A stretch of DNA of 41,896 bases, taken from positions 1 to 41,896 of the forward strand of contig JADFIJ010000003.1 in assembly GCA_022566775.1 (NCBI GenBank). Direction: 5' to 3'. Of the stretch, positions 1-8,635 are shown piece by piece. The stretch comes from Pseudomonadota bacterium. Its GTDB lineage: Bacteria > Pseudomonadota > Gammaproteobacteria > Pseudomonadales > Pseudohongiellaceae. A program made the position numbers and the translations under genes. Below the pieces are notes generated by a model. That model saw only the letters and a list, made by a program, of their open reading frames with translations. It ran no database searches and was not told the origin of the DNA. Numbering within the stretch: position 1 is the stretch's first letter; each line of letters begins with the position of its first letter.

Positions 1-1
1 C

Positions 2-244
2 ATCATCAACTTCAGCTTCGGCAACATCGAGGCCAGCGTGGGCGAGATCATCCGCTTCGGCAACGCCGACAGCGTGCCACATACTGTCACCGCAGGTTCG
101 TCCATCGATCCCCACCCCGAGGAGTTCGACAGCGGTGTGCTGGATACCGGTGGTACTTTCGACATCTCCTTCGACCAGCCGGGCAACTACCAGATCTTCT
201 GTGCCCTGCACCCGGAGATGCAAGCGACGGTGGTGATCCACTAA
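2..244 (+). CDS. Cupredoxin (plastocyanin/amicyanin-like), C-terminal part
   Basis: The reading frame is already open at base 2, so the 5' end lies outside the window. The visible 80 residues form the C-terminal half of a small blue copper protein. A His in PHTV and the closing motif CALHPEM (Cys-x2-His-x2-Met) supply the four type 1 copper ligands in the order seen in plastocyanin and amicyanin. The stretch before them (VGEIIRFGNADSVPHTV) is the usual beta-strand before the first His. Such proteins carry single electrons in the periplasm; the partner cannot be told from this fragment. The gene stops about 215 bases before the next gene and need not belong with it. Confidence 0.85.
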   Translation: MINFSFGNIEASVGEIIRFGNADSVPHTVTAGSSIDPHPEEFDSGVLDTGGTFDISFDQPGNYQIFCALHPEMQATVVIH

Positions 245-353
245 GGCACCGGTACACAGCCAGACTATGCTGAATGCGGTGGCGCATGGGTTAAATGAAC
301 CGCCGCGTAAGGCCTTGGCTGGCTAAATGCCAGCGCAGGAATTGCGATGAATT

Positions 354-392
354 GCCGATAGCTAGCGCCGATAGATTAGGCCGATAGACACC
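354..392 (+). repeat. Three 13-bp direct repeats beginning GCCGATAG
   Basis: GCCGATAG occurs at 354, 367 and 380, exactly 13 bases apart, in the gap between the cupredoxin and cyclase genes. Only the first 8 bases of each unit are conserved. The regular spacing could be a regulator-binding array or simple local duplication; the sequence alone does not decide. Confidence 0.5.
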
Positions 393-460
393 GACCGGCG
401 CAGCTATTATTCTTCCTGTTCCTTCCCCACTGTTACCTCACCACTACGAGGATGCATGCA

Positions 461-1522
461 ATGAGAATTCGAATTCTAACCTTTACCTCGCTGTTGGTCC
501 TGGCTGTCGCGGGCATTGCCTGCGCACCTGTGACTGATGACGGCGCGGCTGCCGCGCCAGCGGCCACAGCCTACATGCCACCCACCGTCACCCCGGAATC
601 CCGCGACCTCACCCAGGCCGACATCGAGCGGATGATGGAGGAACTGTCGAACTGGGGTCGTTGGGGGGCCGATGACCAGCTTGGCGCAGCCAATCTCATC
701 ACCGCCGCGAAACGGCTGGAGGCGATCGCCACGGTGACCGAGGGCATCACCGTGTCCCTTGAGCATCTGCTGCTGACCGAGACGGCGCCCGATGTCCCGC
801 AGCCGTTCCAGCGTCGGATATTGGCCGTCCCCGAAGCAACCGCTGAGCCGGACTTCTTCGGCGCCGTCAGCGACAATTACAGCATCAGCTACCACGGCTA
901 TTCACACAGCCATGTGGATTCGCTGTGCCACATCTTCTACAAGGGGAAGATGTATAACGGCAAGGATCAGAGCACGGTTACCGAGGCTGGCTGCGCCACC
1001 AACTCGATTGCGAATCTGCAGGGGGGCATCGTCACCCGCGGTGTGCTCATCGACATCCCCCTTCTCAAGGGGGTCGATTACCTGGAGCCGGGTACGCCCA
1101 TCTACCAGGAAGATCTGGAGGCATTCGAGGAGATGACCGGTGTGGTTGTGCGCCCCGGTGATGCGGTCTTCGTGCGCACCGGCCGCTGGGCTCGCCGCGC
1201 CGCGCTCGGTCCCTGGGTTGTGGCGCGGGGGGCGGCGGGCTTGCACGCCTCGGCGATGCCCTGGATCAAGGCCCGTGATGTCGCCTTTCTCGGCAGTGAC
1301 GTAGCCAGCGATGTGGTCCCATCCCAGATCGAAGGCGTGCAGCTCCCGGTGCACCAGCTGACCATCGTGGCGATGGGTGTGGACCTGTTCGACAACCAGG
1401 ATCTCGAAGCCCTCGCCGAGACTGCCGCGCGACTGAATCGCTGGGAGTTTTTGGTGGTGGCCGCACCGCTGGCGGTAGAGGGCGGCACCGGCTCCCCGGT
1501 TAATGTGTTGGCAATATTCTGA
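461..1522 (+). CDS. Cyclase-family (kynurenine formamidase-like) lipoprotein
   Basis: The 353-residue product belongs to the cyclase family (PF04199), metal-dependent amide or ester hydrolases that include bacterial kynurenine formamidase. The signature lies at His149-Ser-His151-Val-Asp153 and His157, matching the HxxxHxDxPxH type motif with SLC in place of the usual small residue and Pro; these residues normally bind the divalent metal. The N-terminus is a signal peptide ending in VAGIAC, a plausible lipobox, so it is probably anchored to an envelope membrane. I chose ATG 461 because GAGG at 448-451 is correctly spaced for it and abuts the alternative ATG at 452. An acidic loop and a Pro/Ala-rich stretch follow the Cys. 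The substrate is unknown; family membership is secure, kynurenine specificity is not. Confidence 0.82.
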   Translation: MRIRILTFTSLLVLAVAGIACAPVTDDGAAAAPAATAYMPPTVTPESRDLTQADIERMMEELSNWGRWGADDQLGAANLITAAKRLEAIATVTEGITVSLEHLLLTETAPDVPQPFQRRILAVPEATAEPDFFGAVSDNYSISYHGYSHSHVDSLCHIFYKGKMYNGKDQSTVTEAGCATNSIANLQGGIVTRGVLIDIPLLKGVDYLEPGTPIYQEDLEAFEEMTGVVVRPGDAVFVRTGRWARRAALGPWVVARGAAGLHASAMPWIKARDVAFLGSDVASDVVPSQIEGVQLPVHQLTIVAMGVDLFDNQDLEALAETAARLNRWEFLVVAAPLAVEGGTGSPVNVLAIF

Positions 1523-1553
1523 GCCAGGAGACCCGCACCCAGGAAGAAGTTTG

Positions 1554-1958
1554 ATGAACGCCAGCGGTGAAACTGATCTAAGGCGTCTGCTCGTTTCCTT
1601 GGCACCGGTATTGTTAAAGCCGGACTACGTTTTCTGCACCGTCGCCCACGCAACGCATGTCGATATTCGCGGATTAAAGCCCCTGGCAAGTTTTCAGGAG
1701 GATGAGGGTCTAAGCCTGATTCTGGAACAAACAGCGGCTGACAAAGCCGGGCTCATCTATGAATCCGTGTTCAAGGGGATTACCTTGACGGTGCACTCCA
1801 GCCTGGACGCCATCGGCCTGACCGCTGCAGTGGCCGGCAAACTTGCAGAGCACGGCATAAGTGCCAATGTAGTCGCCGCCAGTTATCACGATCACATTTT
1901 CGTGCCCAGAGATAAAGCCGAGCAAGCCCTGAAATTGCTCGCTGCTATGTCCGCGTAA
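1554..1958 (+). CDS. ACT-domain protein (DUF2241/ACT_3-ACT_7 type)
   Basis: This 134-residue cytoplasmic protein has no signal peptide. It matches the small stand-alone ACT proteins made of an N-terminal DUF2241 part (residues 5-65, with SLILEQTAAD) and a C-terminal ACT part (HSSLDAIGLTAAVAGKLA, then ISANVVAASYHDHIFVP). ACT domains usually bind amino acids or small effectors; no catalytic residues are seen, so a regulatory or ligand-sensing role is inferred. The start is ATG 1554 with AGGAAG seven bases upstream; the frame is open further back to 1503 but that would overlap the cyclase gene. It sits only 31 bases after the cyclase stop, so co-transcription is likely. Confidence 0.8.
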   Translation: MNASGETDLRRLLVSLAPVLLKPDYVFCTVAHATHVDIRGLKPLASFQEDEGLSLILEQTAADKAGLIYESVFKGITLTVHSSLDAIGLTAAVAGKLAEHGISANVVAASYHDHIFVPRDKAEQALKLLAAMSA

Positions 1959-2051
1959 GCCCGCAGCCCCCCTCAGGACTAATTTCCCGAATTCTGGGGT
2001 ATAGTTGGACCCATCTCCCCGATCTCCAGCACCGAACCAAGAGGTAATCCC

Positions 2052-4496
2052 ATGACAGTTGATCGACTCTCCAGACTCTCCGGCGCCGCCGCTGCGATGG
2101 CCCTGTTCAGTGTGCTTGCCGCGCCCGTGGTGGGACAAGGCACGACCACAGTCCGCCTCGAGGGCCTGGATCAAACTGTTGAAATACTGAAAGACAAGTG
2201 GGGCATATCCCACATCTATGCCAAAACCGAGCACGATCTGTTTTTTGCCCAGGGTTATAGTGCGGCGCGAGATCGTTTGTTTCAGTTTGAAATCTGGCGG
2301 GCCCAGGCCACCGGCACCACCGCCGAGATTTTCGGCCCGCGGATGATAGACCGGGATCATGGCACCCGCCTGTTTAAGTTTCGGGGCTATATGGCCCAGG
2401 AAATGAATCACTATCATCCCCGCGGCGTCGATATCATCACCGCCTTCGTCCACGGTGTTAACGCCTACATAGATGAGGCCCTGCAAAAACCGGATGATCT
2501 GCCACTGCCATTCAAGCTACTGGGCATTCAACCCAGGCACTGGACTGAGGAGGTAGTCATCTCACGGCACCAGGGATTGCTGGGCAATATCGGCAGGGAA
2601 CTCAATATTGGCAGGGCGGTGTGCACCATCGGTGAGGCGATGGTTAAAGAATTACAATATTTCCATCCTCATGAACCTGATCTGACACTGGATCCGATGA
2701 TCGACTGCGACTCGCTGCTCAATAACGACATTTTGCATCTTTACAACGCCTACCGGCGTGGTCTGCGAATCGAACCTGCTGATATTGTGGTGGCGGAGTT
2801 GCGCAATTCAGACGCCAATTTTCAGCAGATTGCCAATACCTTGAACCAGGAGGAAATGGATTTACAGCAACGTTCCATAGACGATATTGGCAGTAACAAC
2901 TGGGTCATCAGTGGAGATCTGACCCAGGATGGTTGGCCGATGATGATCAATGATCCTCACCGCGCGCAGTCCGTGCCCTCGCTGCGCTACTGGGCGCATC
3001 TGGTAGGCCCCGGCTGGGATGTCCTCGGGGGTGGCGAACCGGAGATTCCAGGTATTTCCATCGGTCATAATCAATATGGCGCCTGGGGCCTGACCGTGTT
3101 TTCCACCGACGGTGAAGACCTCTACGTGTATGAAATCAATCCGGACAATCCCAACCAGTATCGCTATCAGGGTCAGTGGGAGGAGATGCGCATTATCGAG
3201 GAGACGATTAATGTGAAAGGCAGTGCCCCGGTAACGGTGGCACTGAAATACACGCGCCATGGTCCGGTGACCTTCGAAGACCGCGACAAGAACCTGGCCT
3301 ATGCGGTGCGACCGGCCTGGATGGAAATAGGCGGGGCACCTTATCTTGCGTCTCTGCGCATGGACCAGGCCACGAACTGGGAAGAATTCAGGGCGGCGAC
3401 GAACTACAGCAATATCCCCGGTGAAAATATGATCTGGGCCGACCGCGATGGCAACATCGGTTGGCAGGCAGTGGGTATCGCGCCGCTAAGAAGAAATTTC
3501 AGCGGCATGGTGCCGGTGCCCGGCGATGGTCGCTTCGAGTGGGACGGTTATTTGCCGATAACGGCGAAGCCCAACGAATTCAATCCGGACCGTGGTTATA
3601 TTGAAACCTCCAACAGCAACTACACCACGCCGGATTATCCCTATCTCGATGCCATCGGTTATACCTGGACCGATCCCTACCGCTGGGCCCGCGCCAGTGA
3701 AGTATTGGCCTCCGGTCGTAAATTCAACATGATGGATATGGTGCAGTTGCAGCACGATTATCTGTCCATTCCCGCGCGCACGCTGATGCCCTTTTTCAAA
3801 GACTTGAAGGCATCGGATCCCCAGGTGGAAACGGCGAGACAGATGTTGATGAACTGGGATTTTGTGCTGGACAAAGACTCCATCGAAGCCGGCATCTATG
3901 TTGCCTTCGAGCGCCAGTTACTGGATAACATGCAAGCCTTGAAGGTACCGGAAATCGCCTCCAGTTATCTGAACCTGGGCATGAAGACCAGCATCGATAT
4001 GTTGCTGGCGCCGGATGGAGATTTCGGTGACGATCCCATCAGGGGCCGGGATGAATTCCTGCTCGCGACCCTGGCCCAGGGCATAGCCAACTTGCGCGAG
4101 AAACTCGGGCCTGACATTCAAAACTGGGTCTATGGCCAGGCAGATTACAAGCACGCCGAGATTCGTCATCTGCTGGGGGCGGCAGTCAATGATGAAGTAC
4201 GGTCTCGACTCAATGTGGGGCCGGCTCCACGTGGAGGCAACGGGTTTACCGTGGGTGCTAACGGCAGCGGCGATAACCAAACCTCCGGCGCCTCCTTCAG
4301 AATCTTTGTGGATACCCGGGATTGGGATAATACCCTGGGCATGAACACACCGGGGCAGGTGGGAGATCCCGATAGCCCGCTTTACGATAACCTGTTCGAG
4401 CTGTGGGCAAATGACAAGGTATTTCCGGTATTTTATTCCCGGGAGAAAATTGAGACCGTTTTGTTCGAGAGACTCGATCTGGTCCCGGCCAACTAG
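2052..4496 (+). CDS. Penicillin acylase-family Ntn hydrolase, exported
   Basis: The 814-residue precursor has a Sec signal peptide (cleavage likely near VVGQG, residues 25-30) followed by the layout of the penicillin/AHL acylase family: a small N-terminal alpha chain, then Gly280-Ser281-Asn-Asn-Trp, the autocatalytic cleavage point at which Ser281 becomes the N-terminal nucleophile of the beta chain. Family hallmarks downstream include INDPHR soon after the nucleophile, SIGHNQYGAWGLT and IPGENMIWAD, the last providing the oxyanion Asn. Substrates in this family include beta-lactams, N-acyl-homoserine lactones and other N-acyl amides; which applies cannot be read from sequence. RBS AGAGG precedes ATG 2052. 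The next gene, an amidohydrolase, starts 53 bases later, so a joint role in amide breakdown is plausible. Confidence 0.92.
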   Translation: MTVDRLSRLSGAAAAMALFSVLAAPVVGQGTTTVRLEGLDQTVEILKDKWGISHIYAKTEHDLFFAQGYSAARDRLFQFEIWRAQATGTTAEIFGPRMIDRDHGTRLFKFRGYMAQEMNHYHPRGVDIITAFVHGVNAYIDEALQKPDDLPLPFKLLGIQPRHWTEEVVISRHQGLLGNIGRELNIGRAVCTIGEAMVKELQYFHPHEPDLTLDPMIDCDSLLNNDILHLYNAYRRGLRIEPADIVVAELRNSDANFQQIANTLNQEEMDLQQRSIDDIGSNNWVISGDLTQDGWPMMINDPHRAQSVPSLRYWAHLVGPGWDVLGGGEPEIPGISIGHNQYGAWGLTVFSTDGEDLYVYEINPDNPNQYRYQGQWEEMRIIEETINVKGSAPVTVALKYTRHGPVTFEDRDKNLAYAVRPAWMEIGGAPYLASLRMDQATNWEEFRAATNYSNIPGENMIWADRDGNIGWQAVGIAPLRRNFSGMVPVPGDGRFEWDGYLPITAKPNEFNPDRGYIETSNSNYTTPDYPYLDAIGYTWTDPYRWARASEVLASGRKFNMMDMVQLQHDYLSIPARTLMPFFKDLKASDPQVETARQMLMNWDFVLDKDSIEAGIYVAFERQLLDNMQALKVPEIASSYLNLGMKTSIDMLLAPDGDFGDDPIRGRDEFLLATLAQGIANLREKLGPDIQNWVYGQADYKHAEIRHLLGAAVNDEVRSRLNVGPAPRGGNGFTVGANGSGDNQTSGASFRIFVDTRDWDNTLGMNTPGQVGDPDSPLYDNLFELWANDKVFPVFYSREKIETVLFERLDLVPAN

Positions 4497-4549
4497 GCAA
4501 CAGACATTTCAGACTTCATAACAGTAAGAATATAATCAGAGGCAAGGCA

Positions 4550-6016
4550 ATGGATCAAATAGACAAAGAAGGTAACCGTCTCCCCATAAAAATTGACAGC
4601 ACTTCCAATGGCGAATATGAGCCGATTCCCATTTCACCAGTTAACGAACGCGCGAACAAGCTCGCCTTGCAACTAGCCGGCGAGAACGCCAGACGCAGTG
4701 GCCAATCCCGGCGTAAGTTTCTTATATCCAGTTGCGGCGCCGCCAGTACCTTGCTGGCTTTTAACCAGGCCAATGCCTATCACCAGAAGCGTGGCGGATT
4801 TTTTGATGTCAGGGCGGAGAGCGCGCTGGATTCTGCCTCAGCCCTGGCAGAAGTCGAAGGCGAGGAGTTTATCTTCGATGTACAGGGTCATTACGTCAAT
4901 CCTGAGGGAGACTGGCTCAGCAGAATTCCACCCGCTGCCCGACCCTACGCCGGCATGGAAAAAGCCGCCTGCGAAGCGGGAGAAGCCGGCGGTGATCGAA
5001 GTTATCTGAATTGCTTGAGCGGCAATGAGTTCATAAAAGACATCTTCCTCGACAGCGATACCGACATCATGGTCTTGTCATTCGTGCCTTCTACCCGTGA
5101 AAACGAGCCGGTAACGATTGAGGATGCCACCGAGACCCGAAATATTGTCGCCCAGCTGGAGGGCAGCAAACGACTGCTGGTGCACGGCCGTGTCAATCCA
5201 AACCAGGACGGTGACCTCGAAGGCATGGACGAACTGGCAGAAAACTGGGACATCGCAGCCTTCAAGACCTATACCCAGTACGGACCCGGGGGCATCGGCT
5301 TCTATCTGCACGATGATCCGGGCCTGGCGATGATCGAGCGTGCACGTCGCCTGGGTGTGCGAAATATCTGCGTGCACAAGGGGCTACCATTCGGGCCCCG
5401 GTCCTATGAGCACAGCCAATGCCAGGATATTGGCATCGTTGCCAAGCTATATCCGGATATGAATTTTCTGGTTTACCATTCTGGCTTCGTTGCCAGCGTG
5501 CAGGAACAGGAATTTGTCGAGGGGGCAGGGCGTGACGGTATCGACACCCTGATTCAATCGGTGCTGGACAATGAGGTGGCGCCTAATTCCAACGTCTACG
5601 CGGAATTGGGATCCACCTGGCGCTTTTTGATGCGAGACCCGGACAATGCCGCCCACGCCCTCGGCAAGTTGTTCAAGTACATCGGCGAGGACAATGTGCT
5701 GTGGGGTACGGACTCTATCTGGTACGGATCACCCCAGGATCAGATCCAGGCCTTCAGAACCTTTCAGATTTCACAGGAGTTTCAGGATCGATATAACTAC
5801 AGCGCAATTTCCCCGCTAATGCGACGTAAGGTGTTTGGACTGAACGCCGCTATTCCCTACCAGATCGATCAGGCTGAAATTCGCGCGCTGACTGCGAATG
5901 ACTTTGTCGCCTCGGAAAAACTGGCGTACCAGCAAGATCCACAGCCATCTTTTTTAACCCATGGCCCGAAGACGCGGCGGGAGTTTATGAACTTCCTGAA
6001 GTGGGGGTCGGTTTAG
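4550..6016 (+). CDS. Tat-exported amidohydrolase (Amidohydro_2 family)
   Basis: The 488-residue protein carries a twin-arginine motif, Ser-Arg54-Arg55-Lys-Phe-Leu, followed by a hydrophobic stretch. The 53-residue region before the arginines is unusually long for a Tat n-region, although ATG 4550 has a good GAGG upstream. The body fits the TIM-barrel PF04909 family: QGHYVNP near the start of the domain (normally HxH, here Gln-x-His), FKTYTQYGPGGIGF, a conserved HKG in NICVHKGLPFG, YHSGF, and WGTDSIWYG near the end, the usual metal-binding Asp. The Gln replacing the first His occurs in a subset of the family and may change metal content. It follows the penicillin acylase gene in the same direction. 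The substrate is not identified. Confidence 0.83.
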   Translation: MDQIDKEGNRLPIKIDSTSNGEYEPIPISPVNERANKLALQLAGENARRSGQSRRKFLISSCGAASTLLAFNQANAYHQKRGGFFDVRAESALDSASALAEVEGEEFIFDVQGHYVNPEGDWLSRIPPAARPYAGMEKAACEAGEAGGDRSYLNCLSGNEFIKDIFLDSDTDIMVLSFVPSTRENEPVTIEDATETRNIVAQLEGSKRLLVHGRVNPNQDGDLEGMDELAENWDIAAFKTYTQYGPGGIGFYLHDDPGLAMIERARRLGVRNICVHKGLPFGPRSYEHSQCQDIGIVAKLYPDMNFLVYHSGFVASVQEQEFVEGAGRDGIDTLIQSVLDNEVAPNSNVYAELGSTWRFLMRDPDNAAHALGKLFKYIGEDNVLWGTDSIWYGSPQDQIQAFRTFQISQEFQDRYNYSAISPLMRRKVFGLNAAIPYQIDQAEIRALTANDFVASEKLAYQQDPQPSFLTHGPKTRREFMNFLKWGSV

Positions 6017-6080
6017 GGAGCTTCCGAGCAAGGTTTAAGAAAATCCGCCAATGGGAAAGTTACCGTCGTGGTTTTCTCTT

Positions 6081-6467
6081 TTAATTTCTCGACAGCAGGC
6101 TAAATACGGCGGCAATCGACATCGCCGCAACCAGCAGGCCGATGTTGGATGATTGCAAGACTGTGTAATCTATTGATTGCATGCTGGTATAGTCAATCGA
6201 GCGAATCTGCGTACTCAGGAGATTGAGCTGTTCTGAAAAATCCACCATCGCGGCCAGACTGTACAGGTCTTCATAGACTGCCTGCGGTGAGACCACGGCA
6301 ACGATCAGAGTCAGCCAGAAAACTCCCGCCCCTGCAAAGAGTTTGTTGCGCAGTGAAATGCCGGTTCCCAATTTGCTGCCAACGCGTTCGCTGAAGCCTT
6401 TATCCGCAATCAGGGCCGGTTGTGCAAGCATGCGGTCCAGGGGATCAAAACCTGAGTTGTTGTTCAC
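6081..6467 (-). CDS. Small membrane protein, probable anti-sigma factor
   Basis: This 128-residue protein begins with a short cytoplasmic segment containing FSERVGSKLG, similar to the cytosolic helix of small ECF anti-sigma factors. A membrane helix follows at about residues 44-61 (LFAGAGVFWLTLIVAVVS), then a loop with a repeated SIDYT motif, and a second helix near the C-terminus (LLVAAMSIAAVFSLL). It overlaps the upstream sigma-factor gene by four bases (ATGA), the classic coupling of a sigma factor with its anti-sigma. No zinc-binding HxxxCxxC motif is present, so it would be a non-ZAS type. Function is inferred from context and topology rather than clear homology. Confidence 0.62.
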   Translation of the reverse strand: MNNNSGFDPLDRMLAQPALIADKGFSERVGSKLGTGISLRNKLFAGAGVFWLTLIVAVVSPQAVYEDLYSLAAMVDFSEQLNLLSTQIRSIDYTSMQSIDYTVLQSSNIGLLVAAMSIAAVFSLLSRN

Positions 6468-7027
6468 GAAGCCTTCTCCAATCTTTGTTCCTGGGTGCTT
6501 TCCCTGGTCAGTATTTTGCGCAATTTGGTCTTACCACGGCTGATATTTGACTTCACGCTTCCCAGGGGCATCTTCAGAATGTCCGATACTTCCTGGTGTG
6601 AGAAACCATAGCTGTGGCACAGGGTGATCGTCGCGGTTTCATCTGTATTGAGTTGGGCCAGGGCCTGTTCCATATCCATCTGCTCGGTAGAAATTGAATC
6701 ATACCTGTCGCTTAGTACTTCGAGTTGTCCGCTATAGTCATCGGTAACTTCCAGACGCCGGTTGACACTGCGTCGATGTTGCAGAAAGCAATGATAGGCG
6801 ATGCGATACAACCATCCCGAAAAACACCCGCTGCCTTTGTAGCTACTCAGCTTGCGAAAGGCATTGATGAATGTTTCCTGTGCCAGATCATCTGCAACAT
6901 CGTATTGCTTACAGAGTCTTACCAGGAATGCCCGCACTCTGCCCTGGTGCATTTTCACCAGGGTAGAAAATGCATCATTGTCACGCAGCGCCAGGGTGCG
7001 CCGGATTAATGAGCTCTCGTCATTCAA
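6464..7027 (-). CDS. ECF-type RNA polymerase sigma factor
   Basis: The 187-residue protein has both ECF domains. Region sigma-2 is at about residues 20-85 (DDLAQETFINAFRKL, then FSGWLYRIAYH, the core-binding and -10 recognition helices). Region sigma-4 is at about 125-175 (GFSHQEVSDILKMPLGSVKS and ISRGKTKLRK, the -35 helix-turn-helix). It lies between a DUF6249-like gene 22 bases upstream and the probable anti-sigma gene it overlaps downstream, all leftward. Presumably it directs a small regulon from an envelope signal passed by the membrane partner. I found no convincing ECF-type promoter (AAC plus CGT blocks) ahead of the operon, so autoregulation is unproven. Confidence 0.93.
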   Translation of the reverse strand: MNDESSLIRRTLALRDNDAFSTLVKMHQGRVRAFLVRLCKQYDVADDLAQETFINAFRKLSSYKGSGCFSGWLYRIAYHCFLQHRRSVNRRLEVTDDYSGQLEVLSDRYDSISTEQMDMEQALAQLNTDETATITLCHSYGFSHQEVSDILKMPLGSVKSNISRGKTKLRKILTRESTQEQRLEKAS

Positions 7028-7049
7028 ACTGACTAAAATCCAGTCTCTC

Positions 7050-7403
7050 TCAAGAAGATTCCCGCAAGCGGTATTTCCCGGATATCAGAAACGCGATGCC
7101 GATGAAGATAGCAATTGTACCGAAAACGGCTTCCTCGTACCCGCTTTCAAGCCAGATGCCCAGAGATACAGGCACGCCGAGCGCCAACCAGATCATGCCG
7201 ATTTTGTAGTCGGTCTTGTAATTACCGCCGCCTTCGCTCAACATTTTCATCATATCGGGATCGACATTCCCACCCAGTTCCACGAGTTTCAGCAATGTAT
7301 CCATCTTCGCGGTTTTTATTTTATGTAGATAAAACAACAGACTAAGCGGTAATACACCCAAAGTTAGTATAACCGACGCAAATCCGATAGCTATTCCGTC
7401 CAT
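7050..7403 (-). CDS. DUF6249-like membrane protein
   Basis: This 117-residue protein has an N-terminal membrane helix (GFASVILTLGVLPLSLLFYL), a charged segment with KMDTLLKLVELGGNVDPDMMKML, and two more hydrophobic stretches (IGMIWLALGVPVSLGIWL and AVFGTIAIFIGIAFLI). That arrangement, with the LVE.G...DP..M block, is what I recognise as the DUF6249 family, often found beside ECF sigma genes. I placed the start at ATG 7403, which has GAGG nine bases upstream; the frame is open back to 7493 but that part has no RBS. It is first in the operon with the sigma factor and its partner. It could be part of the signal-sensing apparatus, but this is inference from position. Confidence 0.7.
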   Translation of the reverse strand: MDGIAIGFASVILTLGVLPLSLLFYLHKIKTAKMDTLLKLVELGGNVDPDMMKMLSEGGGNYKTDYKIGMIWLALGVPVSLGIWLESGYEEAVFGTIAIFIGIAFLISGKYRLRESS

Positions 7404-7581
7404 ATTTAGTGCCTCATTTCGTTGTTTGTTGCTCTTATGATGCGTGGTAGAAGCGATTTGGATGCATGAAACCAATAAATAATCTTGAATCAATTCCGTC
7501 TAATCCCATCCCATGTGACCCAGCCTCCCAGCCAAATTCCATAGGGTGATCGCGGTTTCGTCTGCTATAGTCAGCTGGCTC

Positions 7582-7615
7582 CATTAGCCATTAGCCATCA
7601 GCCATCAGCCATCAG
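7582..7615 (+). repeat. 7-bp tandem repeat, CATTAGC/CATCAGC, about 5 copies
   Basis: Two copies of CATTAGC are followed by two of CATCAGC and a final CATCAG, ending 13 bases before the phosphatase start codon and just before its RBS (GAGG, 7619-7622). Copy number changes by slippage would alter promoter or leader spacing, so it could act as a phase-variable spacer; that is inference. Confidence 0.85.
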
Positions 7616-7628
7616 ATTGAGGTTCGAA

Positions 7629-8213
7629 ATGATCATGAGAAAAATTCTAGCGCCCCTGATCGGCGCCGCGTTACTGTCTTCGGCCGTTTACGCCGTGCAA
7701 GAAGTAGATCCTGCTCTGGCCGAGATCACCAATTTTCGACAATACAGCGACACCTTCGCCAGCGCCGGCCAACCCACCCGGGAGCAATTCCAGCTGTTGG
7801 CCGACCAGGGCTTCGAACGTATTGTCTACATCGCCTTCACCAATAACAACAACGCGCCCGCCGATGCGGATCAACTGGTCAAAGGGCTGGGCATGGAATA
7901 CATGCATGTACCCGTCGCCTTCGACAATCCCCTGCCGGACGACTTCTACGCCTTCGCCGATTCCATGCGACGCAACACCGGCAAGAAGACTCTGCTCCAT
8001 TGCCAGGTAAACGCCCGTGCCACAGCCTTCAGTTTTCTTTACCGCGTATTATATGACGACATTTCCATCGCCGACGCCAAGGCCGATATGAACACCGTCT
8101 GGCAACCCAACGCAGTCTGGCGCGATTTCATCTTCGAAGTCCTCGATCAGAACGATGTCTCCGCCGAATGCGCAGGCTGTGACTGGACTCCGCCACCGCC
8201 CCGTGGGCAGTGA
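7629..8213 (+). CDS. Exported protein tyrosine phosphatase-like protein
   Basis: The 194-residue product has a Sec signal peptide (ILAPLIGAALLSSAVYA) followed by a compact phosphatase fold related to beta-lactamase hydrolase-associated and dual-specificity phosphatases. YSDTFASAGQPTREQFQLL is the typical N-terminal segment with the SGQP-like turn, and LLHCQVNARATAF is the catalytic loop. The loop has His-Cys-x4-Arg rather than the canonical Cys-x5-Arg, which I recall as characteristic of this bacterial subgroup. Asp of the general-acid loop could lie in VAFDNPLPDDF. Start ATG 7629 has GAGG six bases upstream; ATG 7635 is possible, and a TTG at 7617 is not needed. The C-terminal tail has a Cys pair (CAGCDW) and a Pro-rich end. 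It is a single-gene unit. Confidence 0.78.
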   Translation: MIMRKILAPLIGAALLSSAVYAVQEVDPALAEITNFRQYSDTFASAGQPTREQFQLLADQGFERIVYIAFTNNNNAPADADQLVKGLGMEYMHVPVAFDNPLPDDFYAFADSMRRNTGKKTLLHCQVNARATAFSFLYRVLYDDISIADAKADMNTVWQPNAVWRDFIFEVLDQNDVSAECAGCDWTPPPPRGQ

Positions 8214-8395
8214 GTCTTAGGCAATCTCCGATCAATTTAATGACCATTGAAAGTTGCCGCCAATTCCGCTATCGAGGCGCACTTTCCCAGGCATGTGTCG
8301 AGCTGTCAACGAAGTGAAACGATGAGAGCGGGATCGGCCCCGTATCCCCTCGGGCAGGGCCTGGCGCGCAGTGCGGCGTCGTCGATGTACTTGAC

Positions 8396-8540
8396 GAACT
8401 CACCCTTTCTGTTTTTTCATAGCTAGCGGGTCTTAATTAGGATCGCGCTGATCCACATTTTCCCATGAGTGGAAGCCTATCAACATTTCTTCCCAGCTCT
8501 GGTCGTCCCAATTTACTTCCAATTTTGGACCGGGCAGACT
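8396..8540 (-). pseudogene. 3'-end remnant of a copper-monooxygenase-like gene
   Basis: Read leftward, this stretch encodes an end such as VNWDDQSWEEMLIGFHSW with a stop (TTA on the plus strand at 8433-8435). It aligns without gaps with the last 35 or so codons and the 3' flank of the intact gene at 16913-18760. By hand count about 118 of 140 bases match. Nothing upstream (towards 8600) continues the gene, so this is a truncated old paralogue. Even the right arm of the downstream terminator hairpin is partly retained (GAACTCACCC for GAGTTCACCC). Confidence 0.82.
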
Positions 8541-8635
8541 AAATCCTTAGATTGATCAATATCGTGGAGTTTTAGGGAACCACCGAGCTTTCGAGTGTTT
8601 CCGGAACGATCAGAATGATAACCACTGTAGTAAGC

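Noticed and set aside
7582-7615. Short regular repeats as a CRISPR array
   Set aside because: Units are 7 bp without spacers, so it is a simple tandem repeat.
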